Position numbers and translations under genes: made by a program. A DNA stretch of 64,000 nucleotides from Paludibacteraceae bacterium (GTDB lineage Bacteria; Bacteroidota; Bacteroidia; Bacteroidales; Paludibacteraceae). The notes under the pieces were generated by a model. That model had not been told where the DNA came from. It was given only the letters and a program-made list of their open reading frames with translations, and did not search any database. This document shows positions 44,526-53,242 of this stretch, in pieces (the first letter of the stretch is position 1; each line of letters begins with the position of its first letter). The stretch is from positions 62,001 to 126,000 of the forward strand of contig JAFWOU010000011.1 in the NCBI GenBank assembly GCA_017509715.1, written 5' to 3'.

Positions 44526-44699
44526 ATGAAAGAGCAAGTATTGAAAGCGATGCGTGAGTTCGGTCAACCCGTTAACGCAGGCAAGATTGCGGAGATCACA
44601 GGTATCGACCGCAAGGAAGTGGACAAAGCGTTTGCAGAACTGAAGAAGGAAGGTGCCATCATCTCTCCGGTTCGTTGCAAGTGGGCTCCGGCTAACTAA
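44526..44699 (+). CDS. 57-residue winged-helix protein
   Basis: A short frame 18 bp after the peroxidase gene: MKEQVLKAMREFGQPV, then AGKIAEITGIDRKEVDKAF and LKKEGAIISPVRCKW. The layout is a minimal helix-turn-helix with a short wing, of the kind found in small DNA-binding partners. A single Cys near the end (VRCKW) could sense redox state. It directly precedes the radical SAM gene. Too short for many annotation cut-offs, but the codon pattern and motif are convincing. Confidence 0.75.
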   Translation: MKEQVLKAMREFGQPVNAGKIAEITGIDRKEVDKAFAELKKEGAIISPVRCKWAPAN

Positions 44700-44760
44700 G
44701 TAATCTCGGGAAGGGTCTCGGCTCTTCCCCTTATTTAATCCGGCATAAGAGATACTAATT

Positions 44761-45849
44761 ATGGATTTACAAGGATATATGAGCGGAGCCATCCGCCGTA
44801 TCATGGAAAAAGCCTACCGCAATGTGTTAGGCAACCCGCGCGAGGCAAAAACGGTCTTCCGCTTGCAGCAGATTTTCCTTAAATCGGAAAGTCGGCGTAA
44901 GAGCGTGGCAAAGGAAACGGGTATTGATGTTCCGCCTTTCCTCATTTGCAGCATCTCCACCGAATGTAATCTTTCCTGCAAAGGTTGCTATGCCCGTGCT
45001 AACGGTATAGCCGACGACCCCGGTAAAAGCCAACGTCCGACGCTCACGCCGGAACAATGGCGCGATATCTTCTCCGAAGCCGCATCGCTGGGTATCAACT
45101 TTGCCCTGCTGGCAGGAGGAGAACCGATGATGCGGAAAGATATCTTGGAGAAAGTAGCGGAAGTGGAGGACATGATTTTCCCGATCTTCACCAATGGTAC
45201 GCTCATCGGTCCGTCATATATCGCTTTCCTGAAAGAGCATCTCAATCTTATTCCTGTCATCAGCATCGAAGGTGCGGAACATGGTACGGATACACGGCGT
45301 GGAGCAGGAATCTACCGTCGCGCGATGATGTCCGTTGAGAGTTTGCACGCGGAGAAACTGTTCTTTGGTGTCAGCATCACCGTCACGACGGAAAATTTCG
45401 CGCTGGTCACATCCGACGAGTATGTGGATCACTTGCGCGACCTCGGTTGCAAACTCATTATCTATGTCGAGTATGTGCCTACCGAGCCGGGTACAGAATA
45501 TCTGGCTTTCGGCGATGCCGATTTGGAACAGATGGAAGCCGTGCAAGCGCATCAGCGTGAGCGTTATCACGATGTGATTATCATCTCCTTCCCGGGCGAC
45601 GAGAAGCATATGGGCGGTTGTCTGGCAGCAGGACGCGGATTCTTCCATATCGGTCCTGACGGTAGCGCCGAACCATGCCCGTTCTCGCCCTATAGCGATA
45701 GTAACGTGCTCTCGCTGGGTGTCAAAGGAGCCTTGCAATCGCCCCTTTTCCAGCGTCTGCGCGAGGTGCATCTGGTAGGCGGCGAACATTCCGGCGGTTG
45801 CGCATTGTGGGAGCACCGCGAAGAAGTAGAACAAATGTTAAATCAATAA
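44761..45849 (+). CDS. radical SAM protein with C-terminal Cys-rich domain
   Basis: The 362-residue protein has the [4Fe-4S] motif CNLSCKGC (Cys69, Cys73, Cys76), LAGGEPMMRKD, and a C-terminal stretch with further Cys (GGCLAAGRG, EPCPFSPYSD, SGGCALW) like a SPASM or twitch domain that binds extra clusters. Its substrate is unknown. No precursor peptide was recognised next to it, unless the 57-residue protein upstream serves that role, which its helix-turn-helix look argues against. The flavodoxin gene 4 bp downstream is a plausible electron donor. Confidence 0.85.
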   Translation: MDLQGYMSGAIRRIMEKAYRNVLGNPREAKTVFRLQQIFLKSESRRKSVAKETGIDVPPFLICSISTECNLSCKGCYARANGIADDPGKSQRPTLTPEQWRDIFSEAASLGINFALLAGGEPMMRKDILEKVAEVEDMIFPIFTNGTLIGPSYIAFLKEHLNLIPVISIEGAEHGTDTRRGAGIYRRAMMSVESLHAEKLFFGVSITVTTENFALVTSDEYVDHLRDLGCKLIIYVEYVPTEPGTEYLAFGDADLEQMEAVQAHQRERYHDVIIISFPGDEKHMGGCLAAGRGFFHIGPDGSAEPCPFSPYSDSNVLSLGVKGALQSPLFQRLREVHLVGGEHSGGCALWEHREEVEQMLNQ

Positions 45850-45853
45850 GTGT

Positions 45854-46264
45854 ATGAAATACGCAGTTCGTTATTTTAGTAAGTTCGGTCATTCCGAACA
45901 GATGGCAAAAGTAGTCGGCGAAGTGGTCAAGACCCAACCGGAGACGGTAGCGGTGCCTTTGTCCGAATCGGTGGATACGCTCTATCTCGGAGCCGGTGTC
46001 TTTCTTGGTAAAGTCAACGGAGCTATCGGTCAGTTCATCGATACGCTCAATCCGGAACTGGTGAAGAATGTAGTGTGCTTCGGTTCGTGTGCTATCATCG
46101 ACTCACCGGTACCGCAGATGCGTAAGATGCTGGAAGCGAAAGGTATCCGGTGCGACGAGCGTTCGTTCACCTGCAAAGGTTCGATGGGACCTGTCCATTC
46201 CGGTCATCCTGATCAGAAAGACCTTGCTGACTTACGGGCGTTTATTGAGAAAACGATAAAATGA
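45854..46264 (+). CDS. flavodoxin-family protein
   Basis: The 136-residue protein starts with a short strand and phosphate-binding loop (YFSKFGHSEQMA) and continues with LYLGAGVFLGKVNG and CFGSCAI, a flavodoxin-type FMN-binding layout. It likely passes electrons to the radical SAM enzyme 4 bp upstream. It overlaps the ZIP transporter gene by 4 bases. Confidence 0.82.
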   Translation: MKYAVRYFSKFGHSEQMAKVVGEVVKTQPETVAVPLSESVDTLYLGAGVFLGKVNGAIGQFIDTLNPELVKNVVCFGSCAIIDSPVPQMRKMLEAKGIRCDERSFTCKGSMGPVHSGHPDQKDLADLRAFIEKTIK

Positions 46265-47115
46265 CCACACTTCTAATCGGTCTTCTCATCCCTCTGTTGG
46301 GCACCATGCTCGGCGCCGCCTTTTCTTTCTTTATGAAGTCACCGATTGAGCGAGAGAAAAGTGATGCTCGCATCAACTCTTCCGAGCGTGAGGTGACTCG
46401 ACCGAAGGTCAAGCGCGACATGCCCGAGCGCCTGCAGAAGGCCTTACTCGGCTTTGCGTCGGGTGTGATGGTGGCAGCGTCCGTATGGTCGCTGCTCATC
46501 CCGTCTATCGACATGTCTCACGGCGAAGGTGCGATGCAAGTCGTACCGACGACTGTGGGCTTTTTGTTAGGCATGGGTTTCCTGCTGCTCATCGACGAAC
46601 TGACGCCGCACTTGCATGTCGGCAGTAACAAACCCGAAGGTCTCAAAGCCCGTCTCTCGCGCACGGCGATGCTGGCGCTGGCGGTCACCATTCACAACCT
46701 GCCCGAAGGTATGGCGGTCGGTGTCGTTTTTGCCGGTACACAAGACGGACAAGCGGACATCTCGCTTATGGGCGCACTGGCGATGTCCATCGGTATCGCT
46801 ATCCAAAACATCCCCGAAGGAGCCATCATCTCTATGCCCATGCGTGCGGCAGGAAACAGCCGTTGGCGCTCCTTCCTCATCGGCTCGTTGAGTGGCGTGG
46901 TCGAACCTGTCGGCGGTCTGCTGATCATCCTGCTGGCATCCCTCTTCCTGCCCGCCATGCCCTACCTACTGGCTTTTGCCGCAGGTGCGATGCTATACGT
47001 AGTGGTCGAGGAACTAATCCCCGAAGCCTCCAACGGCACGCACTCCAACCTCTCAACCATCGGCTTCGCGCTCGGCTTCGTGCTGATGATGGTTCTCGAT
47101 GTAGTAATGGGATAA
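46261..47115 (+). CDS. ZIP-family metal transporter
   Basis: The 284-residue protein has eight hydrophobic helices, the metal-binding helices HNLPEGMAVGV and IQNIPEGAIISMPM, and an acidic/His site (DELTPHLH). ZIP proteins bring zinc, iron or manganese into the cytoplasm. A cytoplasmic loop with basic residues follows the first helix. Overlap with the flavodoxin gene places it in the redox operon, where iron or manganese supply would make sense. Confidence 0.9.
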   Translation: MTTLLIGLLIPLLGTMLGAAFSFFMKSPIEREKSDARINSSEREVTRPKVKRDMPERLQKALLGFASGVMVAASVWSLLIPSIDMSHGEGAMQVVPTTVGFLLGMGFLLLIDELTPHLHVGSNKPEGLKARLSRTAMLALAVTIHNLPEGMAVGVVFAGTQDGQADISLMGALAMSIGIAIQNIPEGAIISMPMRAAGNSRWRSFLIGSLSGVVEPVGGLLIILLASLFLPAMPYLLAFAAGAMLYVVVEELIPEASNGTHSNLSTIGFALGFVLMMVLDVVMG

Positions 47116-47131
47116 AATTTGGTATTTCTGT

Positions 47132-48223
47132 ATGAAAAAAATAGGATGTATAGTATTGGCTCTGCTCCTGATAGGAGTTGGAGAAGTGTATGCGAAGAAA
47201 GCGAAAACGCAGACACAGGTGGAAGTGGAGGAATATGTGCTATTGTATCCATCTGTGGATCAGCATGGAGACTCGCTGCAGTTGTCAGGCAAAGTATGTG
47301 TGCCGAAAGACAAAAAACCGAAAGGAATCATCTTCATTCCTCACTACACGATTGCATCGAGCAGCGAAGCGCCGTCTATCAAGATGACCGGCGAGTCACG
47401 GGCGTTCAAAGACGAATACGTGTTGCTCATGCCGGACTTCATTGGCTTTGGTGTGACAGCCGATCGGATTCATCCTTACCTGCACGGCGAGTTGACCGCC
47501 CGCAATGGTGTCGATATGATCTTCGGTGCCCGACAGCTGTTGGACAGTCTCAACCTCGGTATCGCGCTTGACAGCATCTATATCATCGGCTACTCCCAGG
47601 GTGGGGCATCGGCAGTATGGACGCTTAAGTTGATCGAAGAGCAGTACGCCGACCGGATCCATGTTCGCGGCTGTTTTGCCGGCGATGGACCGTACGATGT
47701 GGCTGTCACACACGAGGAAACCTTACGTACCGGGCGCATCGCCATGCCTGCGTTGATCCCGATCTTGATTGCGGGAACCGATGCTGCCTATGATCTGGGG
47801 CTGAATTTTGAGGACTTCTTTACACCCGCGATGATGAAGGTGTATACGAAGTATATCGTGCCGAAGGAATGCGGCGTCGTTGAGTTGTTTTTTCGCACGC
47901 TGAACCATAACGTGAAACATTGGATGAAACCGGCGGCGCTGGACATGACGCAACCGCAGACTCGTCGTTTCTATGAAGGCTTGTTGCGCTCCAGTTTGGT
48001 GACGGACAGTATCTGCCCGTCGTGGGTACCTAAGGCGCCGCTCTACGTGTTCCATTCCACAAAAGATGAAGTGGTGACGATTCGCTGTGCCGAGCATCTG
48101 AAGAAATGCCTAGGCGAACATCCGAATATCACCTATGACTTCGGCAAATACGGAAACCATATGAAAGCATCGAAGACGTTCTTCCCGATCGTTCGGAGAA
48201 TGCTCAATGAGCAGAATCCTTAG
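47132..48223 (+). CDS. secreted alpha/beta hydrolase
   Basis: The 363-residue protein has a signal peptide (MKKIGCIVLALLLIGVGEVYA) and an alpha/beta hydrolase core: nucleophile Ser in GYSQGGAS, an oxyanion region around FIPHYTIAS, and a probable acid and His near the C-terminus (STKDEVVT and GNHMKAS). It resembles secreted lipase or peptidase-like members; substrate unknown. It follows the ZIP gene by 16 bp and may be the last gene of the operon; no terminator T run follows it. Confidence 0.78.
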   Translation: MKKIGCIVLALLLIGVGEVYAKKAKTQTQVEVEEYVLLYPSVDQHGDSLQLSGKVCVPKDKKPKGIIFIPHYTIASSSEAPSIKMTGESRAFKDEYVLLMPDFIGFGVTADRIHPYLHGELTARNGVDMIFGARQLLDSLNLGIALDSIYIIGYSQGGASAVWTLKLIEEQYADRIHVRGCFAGDGPYDVAVTHEETLRTGRIAMPALIPILIAGTDAAYDLGLNFEDFFTPAMMKVYTKYIVPKECGVVELFFRTLNHNVKHWMKPAALDMTQPQTRRFYEGLLRSSLVTDSICPSWVPKAPLYVFHSTKDEVVTIRCAEHLKKCLGEHPNITYDFGKYGNHMKASKTFFPIVRRMLNEQNP

Positions 48224-48263
48224 CGCAAAATAATATGAGTAGGTAAAGAAGATATGACAAAAA

Positions 48264-48300
48264 GAAAAAAGTCCCGCATATATTTGCATATGTGGTAAAA
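48264..48300 (+). promoter_or_regulatory. decayed copy of the stem-loop promoter
   Basis: GTCCCGCATATATTTGCATATGTGG keeps the arms and the TTTG loop (in pieces: CCCGCATA, TATTTGCA, TATGTGG), but the T tract and the -7 box are replaced by TAAAAACAC. It precedes the SDR gene at 48311 and probably no longer acts as a promoter of the standard type. Confidence 0.5.
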
Positions 48301-48310
48301 ACACTATAAT

Positions 48311-49084
48311 ATGAAAGACATTTTTGATTTAAGTGGCCGTGTGGCATTGATCACCGGCTGTAGTGGAGGCCTGGGCGTACAGATGGCGAAAGCCCTGGCT
48401 GCACGGGGTGCCAATCTCGTAATCATCGCCCGTCGTTATGAGAAACTGATTGAGGTGAAAAACGCTATCGAAGCCGAGTATGGCGTACAAGTCCTGCCGC
48501 TCCAATGTGACATTACCAGTACCGATGGGGTAGATGAGATGGTGGATGAAGCCATGAAGTTTTTTGGACGTATTGACATCGTGGTCAACAACGCCGGTAC
48601 GGGCGCTGTAGCTCCGGCGGAGGACATCACCGACGCGCAGTTTGAGAACGAGATGCAAGTTGACCTGTTCGGAACGTTCCGCGTAGCACGTGCCGTAGCC
48701 AAGAAATCGATGATCCCCAACGGCTACGGTCGCGTCATCAACATCGCGTCGATGTACGGTCTGGTGGGCAATAAGATCGCGCCGGCATCGCCCTACCATG
48801 CAGCCAAGGGTGGCGTAGTCAACCTCACCCGTGCCCTGGCTGCCGAATGGGGCAAACATGGCATCACGGTCAACACCATCTGCCCGGGCTATTTCATCAC
48901 GCCGCTCACCAAGGAGACCCTCGAGTCCGACTATTTTGCCCAATACGCCAAGACCGTCATCCCGATGGAGCGCTACGGCCAAGAGGGCGAACTCGACTCT
49001 GCCGTAGTCTTCCTTGCTTCCGACGCTTCGACCTACGTCACCGGCGTGGCACTACCTGTAGATGGCGGTTACACCTGCGTGTAA
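48311..49084 (+). CDS. SDR oxidoreductase, gluconate 5-dehydrogenase-like
   Basis: The 257-residue short-chain dehydrogenase has TGCSGGLGVQMA (NAD(P)-binding), NNAGTG, the catalytic Ser (INIASMYG) and YHAAK (Tyr and Lys), and ends with LPVDGGYTC, typical of the gluconate 5-dehydrogenase and 3-oxoacyl reductase groups. Sugar acid or ketone reduction is the likely reaction. The neighbours do not settle the substrate. Confidence 0.87.
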   Translation: MKDIFDLSGRVALITGCSGGLGVQMAKALAARGANLVIIARRYEKLIEVKNAIEAEYGVQVLPLQCDITSTDGVDEMVDEAMKFFGRIDIVVNNAGTGAVAPAEDITDAQFENEMQVDLFGTFRVARAVAKKSMIPNGYGRVINIASMYGLVGNKIAPASPYHAAKGGVVNLTRALAAEWGKHGITVNTICPGYFITPLTKETLESDYFAQYAKTVIPMERYGQEGELDSAVVFLASDASTYVTGVALPVDGGYTCV

Positions 49085-49107
49085 GTATATTTTGTACCCG
49101 CTGTGGC

Positions 49108-49188
49108 AACTGATAACTGAATGCTGACGGCTGATAGCCCCAAAAATCGACATTTATTTGCAAGTGTCGATTTTTTTTTGTACCTTTG
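49108..49188 (+). promoter_or_regulatory. heptamer tract followed by a stem-loop promoter
   Basis: CTGATAA, CTGAATG, CTGACGG, CTGATAG units (49108-49138) directly precede a stem-loop: arms AAAAATCGACATTT and AAGTGTCGATTTTT with one wobble, nine Ts, TTTG in the loop (49157-49160), 20 bp, TACCTTTG (49181-49188). It ends the SDR transcript and starts the DUF4250 gene. Confidence 0.78.
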
Positions 49189-49206
49189 CACGCAAAAATG
49201 TGCAAT

Positions 49207-49410
49207 ATGGATTACCTACCGCAAAACCCAGCTATATTAGTATCGAGCATCAATATGCTGCTCCGCGACGAGGAGTTTGACTCGCTCGAATCATTGTGCT
49301 ATAACTTCAATACCGATCCGGAGAAGATCAAAGCCATCCTCCTCGAAGCCGGATACGTCTATAGCGAGGACCAAGAACAATTCCGACCGATTGGATTTGA
49401 TGAAGCTTGA
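49207..49410 (+). CDS. DUF4250 family small protein
   Basis: The 67-residue product shows the DUF4250 signature: LPQNPAILVSSINMLLRDEEFDSLESLCYNFN in order, then LLEAGYVYSEDQEQFR. The family has no known role. The ATG at 49207 follows the -7 box by 19 bases. It is followed 40 bp later by an SDR gene, possibly on the same transcript. Confidence 0.85.
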   Translation: MDYLPQNPAILVSSINMLLRDEEFDSLESLCYNFNTDPEKIKAILLEAGYVYSEDQEQFRPIGFDEA

Positions 49411-49450
49411 TTACCTGAGTACAGCAAACAAACAAGAATAGTAATATAAT

Positions 49451-50275
49451 ATGCAAAAAATCATTCTAGTCACAGGGGCCAGTAGCGGAATGGGCTACGA
49501 GACCGCACGGATTCTTGCCGAGCAGGGATATCGTGTATATGGTGCGGCACGACGCGTACAGAAGATAGAGGAACTGGCGGAGTATGGTGTGCAGGCACTC
49601 CCGTTAGATATCACCGACGAGGCGTCGATCATTGCCTGCGTGAAGGAGATTATTGACCGCGAAGGACGCATTGACGTGCTGATCAACAATGCCGGATACG
49701 GTTATTTTGGAGCCATCGAAGATGTACCGATGTCCGATGCCAAGCATCAGTTTGAAGTCAATATCTTCGGTCTGGCGCGCATAACGCAAGAAGTGTTGCC
49801 GTACATGCGAGCGCGACATAGCGGTCGTATCGTTAATTTGGCGAGTGTCGCCGGACACGTGACACTCGCTTTCGGTGCATGGTACAATGCGACCAAGTAT
49901 GCCCTCGAAGCCTTCTCCGATGCCCTGCGCATGGAAGTCAAACCGTTTGGTATTGATGTCGTTATCATCGAACCCGGAGCGATCCGTACCGATTGGGGTA
50001 TCATCGCTGCCGACCATCTGCGCGACTCGTCTAAAGGCGGAGCGTATGAGCAGACCGCTACCCGCATGGCGGAAGGGCTAAGGAAGTTGTATCTTTCCAA
50101 CATGCCAACAGACCCGAAAATCATCAGTCGTAAGATTGCCCGTGCTGCTGTTTGTCGCTGTCCTCGCACCCGTTATCGTACCGGACGCGGTGCCATACTG
50201 ATGGTCTTACTGCATACGATTCTTCCTGCTCGCTGGTGGGATTGGATGGTGGTAAAATCAATGGCTAACATGTAA
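49451..50275 (+). CDS. SDR oxidoreductase
   Basis: The 274-residue classical SDR has TGASSGMGYETA at the N-terminus, NNAGYGYFG, the catalytic Ser in NLASVAG, and YNATK as the Tyr/Lys pair. The C-terminal extension with ILMVLLHTILPARWWDW is hydrophobic and may lie on a membrane, as in retinol-dehydrogenase-type relatives. The substrate is unknown. Confidence 0.87.
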   Translation: MQKIILVTGASSGMGYETARILAEQGYRVYGAARRVQKIEELAEYGVQALPLDITDEASIIACVKEIIDREGRIDVLINNAGYGYFGAIEDVPMSDAKHQFEVNIFGLARITQEVLPYMRARHSGRIVNLASVAGHVTLAFGAWYNATKYALEAFSDALRMEVKPFGIDVVIIEPGAIRTDWGIIAADHLRDSSKGGAYEQTATRMAEGLRKLYLSNMPTDPKIISRKIARAAVCRCPRTRYRTGRGAILMVLLHTILPARWWDWMVVKSMANM

Positions 50276-50280
50276 CGTAT

Positions 50281-50352
50281 CCCTATTTATGGGGAATTTG
50301 ATGCTTCTTAAGAAAATCTTAAGCAAAGTTTAAGAAAATTACAGTACCTTTG
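50281..50352 (+). promoter_or_regulatory. second activator-type promoter with three 11-bp direct repeats
   Basis: CTTAAGAAAAT (50307), CTTAAGCAAAG (50318) and TTTAAGAAAAT (50329), then TACCTTTG at 50345-50352. The near-palindrome CCCTATTTATGGGG lies at 50281-50294, 51 bp from the -7 box, the same distance as at 24556. There is no -33 TTG. Everything matches the promoter of the 24648 gene, so both should answer to one regulator. Confidence 0.78.
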
Positions 50353-50385
50353 TCGCGGCTTGCGTTAAGGCTTGTGTGACTAATT

Positions 50386-52632
50386 ATGCGGATAAAGGTA
50401 CTGTTTATAATATGTCTGTTAGTTGTATCGATATATGGCGCTGAGATAGTGTCCGATACCGTCGTATTACCCGATATAGAAGTCTCTGTGTCGCGTATGG
50501 CAGTGCCTGTTTCCCAGCAGCAGTTACAGGTGAGCGTGTTGGACCGCAGGCTGATAGAGCAGGCACAAGTGAATACACCCAAAGAAGTAAGTAACCTCGT
50601 ACCGAATATCTACATGCCCGATTATGGCTCAGCGATGACCAGCAGTATATATATCCGAGGCATGGGAAGCCGAATCAACGAACCGGTAATGGGAATGGTG
50701 GTGGATGGTATACCGCTGTTGGACAAGAATATGTATGACCATGTGCTGCAAGACGTGAAGCGAATAGAGCTCCTTCGCGGTCCGCAAGGTAGTCTTTATG
50801 GACGAAACTCACCGGCAGGAGTCATGGAGATACGCACTATTCAACCTTTGGATCTACGTACACGCACTATACGCGCCCAAGCAACTTACGGTACAGCCAA
50901 TACCATACGGGCACAGGCTTCGTACTATGAACCGGTGAACGATAAGTTTGGTGTCGGTATTTCCAGTCGGTATGCCCGAACAGACGGATTCTATACCAAC
51001 ACGTTTGACAATAGCAAAATTGATTTCGGCCAGCAGGCAGGTGGACGCATTGTGTTGGATGGCAGGCCTTCCGATGAATGGCGGGTGACGGGAAATATCT
51101 TTGCCGATTGGGTACGACAAGGTGCATTCCCGTATGCGAATGTATCAACGGGTCAGATAGCGTACAATGCGCAGGGTAGTTATGAACGCTTGGCGTTTTT
51201 ACCTTCCATCCGTGCGGAGTATCTCCATGCCGGCTATCAGTTGCAATTGGCTGCAAGTTACCAGTTTATGCATGACGATATGCGAATGGACAATGATTAT
51301 ACTCCTGCAGATATCTTCACGCTGCAGCAAACCCAACGACAACATAATGCTACCTTGGATGCGCTGCTTCGTGCTCCCAAGCCTTGCTCGTGGTACGAAT
51401 GGACGGTGGGACTAAGCAGTTTTGCGAAAGCCAACACCATGCATGCCCCGGTAGTGTTTATGCGTGAAGGTATAGACGGGTTGATCTTGGGCAATGCCAA
51501 TCGGGGAATCCAGACGGTTTTTCCGGACGATTCCATCGAAATGACCAATCACCAATTACCAATCACCAATGACTTCGATCTCTTCAACGCCGGAGCAGCG
51601 GTGTACCATCAGAGCCATTTTCAGTTCGGCAACTGGCACCTCAACGCAGGCGTGCGTATTGATTATGAACATGCGCGCATGAACTATCGGAGTACTGCCG
51701 ATGTCAACTACCGCTTTACGATGATCATGGATGACTTTGCAGATGTGCATACCGAGATCAAAGGTAAACAAGCAGACCATTTCATTCAAGTGCTACCTAA
51801 ACTCGCTCTATCCTATGAGGGAACGTGGGGAACGGTCTATGGATATGCCGCAAAAGGCTATAAAGCAGGCGGATACAATCCGCAGATCTTCAGTACCATT
51901 ACCCAAAATCAAGTCATGACCGATCTGGCGGCAGATATTGGGTTGCACCTCAATATGGCTGATCCTCGTTTCATGGATGTAACTATCACGCGCTATCGAC
52001 CCGAAACCGATTGGACCTTCGAGATAGGCGGACATTTTACACCTGTAGAAGGACTGAAAATAGATGTCGATGCCTTTCATATTCAGTGTTTTGACCAGCA
52101 AGTGACCATTTTCCCGAACGGAAAGACCACCGGTCGCATGATGGCGAACGCTGCCCATTCACGGATTTGGGGCGCTGAGGCTGCACTCCGGTATCGTTGG
52201 AACAAAGGTGCATGGCAAGGTGTCCTCAATGCCTCGTATGGCTTTACCGATGCCCGCTTTATCACCTTCAACGACGGTATGGGCGATTATTCGGGGAACG
52301 TCATTCCTTATGCGCCGCAACACACGGCTCACCTCTTATGCTCGATAGATTATTGTGTTGGGCATAAATGGTTGGAACGTATAGGAATCACCCTCAAGGG
52401 GGATGGAATAGGTCGTATTTACTGGAATGAGCAAAACGATTGTTGGCAACCGTTTTATGGCCTGTTAGGTGCTACGCTGAATGTGGAATGGCAGTATGTC
52501 AAACTGCAACTATGGGGCAGAAACCTGACGGGCACGAAGTACGATGTATTCTATTTCCGATCGATGGGTAACGATTTTCTGCAACACGGCAAACCGCGAG
52601 AATTAGGAGCAACCGTATTATTTGAGATTTAA
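50386..52632 (+). CDS. TonB-dependent outer-membrane receptor, second
   Basis: The 748-residue receptor has a signal peptide (ICLLVVSIYGAE), a TonB-box-like stretch (DTVVLPDIEVSVSR), a plug with SIYIRGMGSRIN and IELLRGPQGSLYGRNSPAGV, and a barrel that ends GATVLFEI. There is no carboxypeptidase-like domain before the plug. This form is typical of siderophore or other iron-ligand receptors. A GACCAAT/CACCAAT heptamer tract at 51540-51572 encodes a loop (EMTNHQLPITND). The next gene, a small lipoprotein, begins 28 bp later. Confidence 0.88.
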   Translation: MRIKVLFIICLLVVSIYGAEIVSDTVVLPDIEVSVSRMAVPVSQQQLQVSVLDRRLIEQAQVNTPKEVSNLVPNIYMPDYGSAMTSSIYIRGMGSRINEPVMGMVVDGIPLLDKNMYDHVLQDVKRIELLRGPQGSLYGRNSPAGVMEIRTIQPLDLRTRTIRAQATYGTANTIRAQASYYEPVNDKFGVGISSRYARTDGFYTNTFDNSKIDFGQQAGGRIVLDGRPSDEWRVTGNIFADWVRQGAFPYANVSTGQIAYNAQGSYERLAFLPSIRAEYLHAGYQLQLAASYQFMHDDMRMDNDYTPADIFTLQQTQRQHNATLDALLRAPKPCSWYEWTVGLSSFAKANTMHAPVVFMREGIDGLILGNANRGIQTVFPDDSIEMTNHQLPITNDFDLFNAGAAVYHQSHFQFGNWHLNAGVRIDYEHARMNYRSTADVNYRFTMIMDDFADVHTEIKGKQADHFIQVLPKLALSYEGTWGTVYGYAAKGYKAGGYNPQIFSTITQNQVMTDLAADIGLHLNMADPRFMDVTITRYRPETDWTFEIGGHFTPVEGLKIDVDAFHIQCFDQQVTIFPNGKTTGRMMANAAHSRIWGAEAALRYRWNKGAWQGVLNASYGFTDARFITFNDGMGDYSGNVIPYAPQHTAHLLCSIDYCVGHKWLERIGITLKGDGIGRIYWNEQNDCWQPFYGLLGATLNVEWQYVKLQLWGRNLTGTKYDVFYFRSMGNDFLQHGKPRELGATVLFEI
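51540..51572 (+). repeat. in-frame heptamer tract, units GACCAAT/CACCAAT
   Basis: Four 7-bp units inside the TonB receptor encode an Asn/Thr/Gln-rich loop of the barrel. Confidence 0.75.
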
Positions 52633-52652
52633 AATTTAAAATTTAATATTTT
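52627..52652 (+). repeat. heptamer tract AAATTTA across the receptor stop codon
   Basis: Three AAATTTA units begin at the stop codon of the receptor gene and fill most of the gap to the lipoprotein start. Confidence 0.7.
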
Positions 52653-52659
52653 TAAGATT

Positions 52660-53157
52660 ATGAAAAAATTATTCTATGTATTGGCAGTCGCTATGATAGT
52701 AACGGCATGCAACTCGAAAGACAAAAACGAACCGGAAGATCAGACCAAAGTATCCTTTGCTAAGGCTACGTATTTTGAAGCCCTTGGGACCAACACCGTG
52801 CCAAATGTGGAAGGCGAGAACAAAGACATGCCTTTCTGTATGGATAGTGTGCGAGTGGAGGCGGTGATCGTAACCGATTCCACACTCGACATCAACCTCT
52901 ACGGCATTAATTTCTCCTCTAAAATGCCGGTTACCATTGACATGATTATCCCGGGTGCCAAGTACACCCGCACCGCTGAGAAGATCATTCTTTACGGTGA
53001 AGGCATCATCCCGACTATGGGTGGCAATCCGTTTGATCGTTATGTCATCAATGCGCTGGCAGGCTCCATCACAGCCGACTCGCTGGTCTTTACCAATAGT
53101 TACGGACAATACGCAGGATGTACCTACGCAGGTAAGATTACAAAAATGGCAGAATAG
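52660..53157 (+). CDS. small lipoprotein with calycin-like beta-barrel look
   Basis: The 165-residue lipoprotein has the lipobox VTAC. The mature part is beta-rich with NAL and YGQYAGCTYAGKITK at the end, reminiscent of the calycin-like domain proteins of Bacteroidales, though I cannot be sure. It is coupled to the TonB receptor and could be its surface partner. A stem-loop promoter right after its stop ends the transcript. Confidence 0.7.
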   Translation: MKKLFYVLAVAMIVTACNSKDKNEPEDQTKVSFAKATYFEALGTNTVPNVEGENKDMPFCMDSVRVEAVIVTDSTLDINLYGINFSSKMPVTIDMIIPGAKYTRTAEKIILYGEGIIPTMGGNPFDRYVINALAGSITADSLVFTNSYGQYAGCTYAGKITKMAE

Positions 53158-53160
53158 TAA

Positions 53161-53208
53161 AAAAATCCCACATATATTTGCGTATGTGGGATTTTTTTTG
53201 TACCTTTG
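53161..53208 (+). promoter_or_regulatory. stem-loop terminator merged with a promoter
   Basis: Arms AAAAATCCCACATA and TATGTGGGATTTTT around TATTTGCG, eight Ts, TTTG (53177-53180), 20 bp, TACCTTTG (53201-53208). It ends the receptor-lipoprotein transcript and starts msrA. Confidence 0.82.
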
Positions 53209-53242
53209 CACCCAAATAGCGCAAACAAACTCGTATATTGAT

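Noticed and set aside
44526-45849. RiPP pathway (small peptide plus radical SAM enzyme)
   Set aside because: The 57-residue protein looks like a winged helix rather than a precursor, and there is no protease or exporter beside it.
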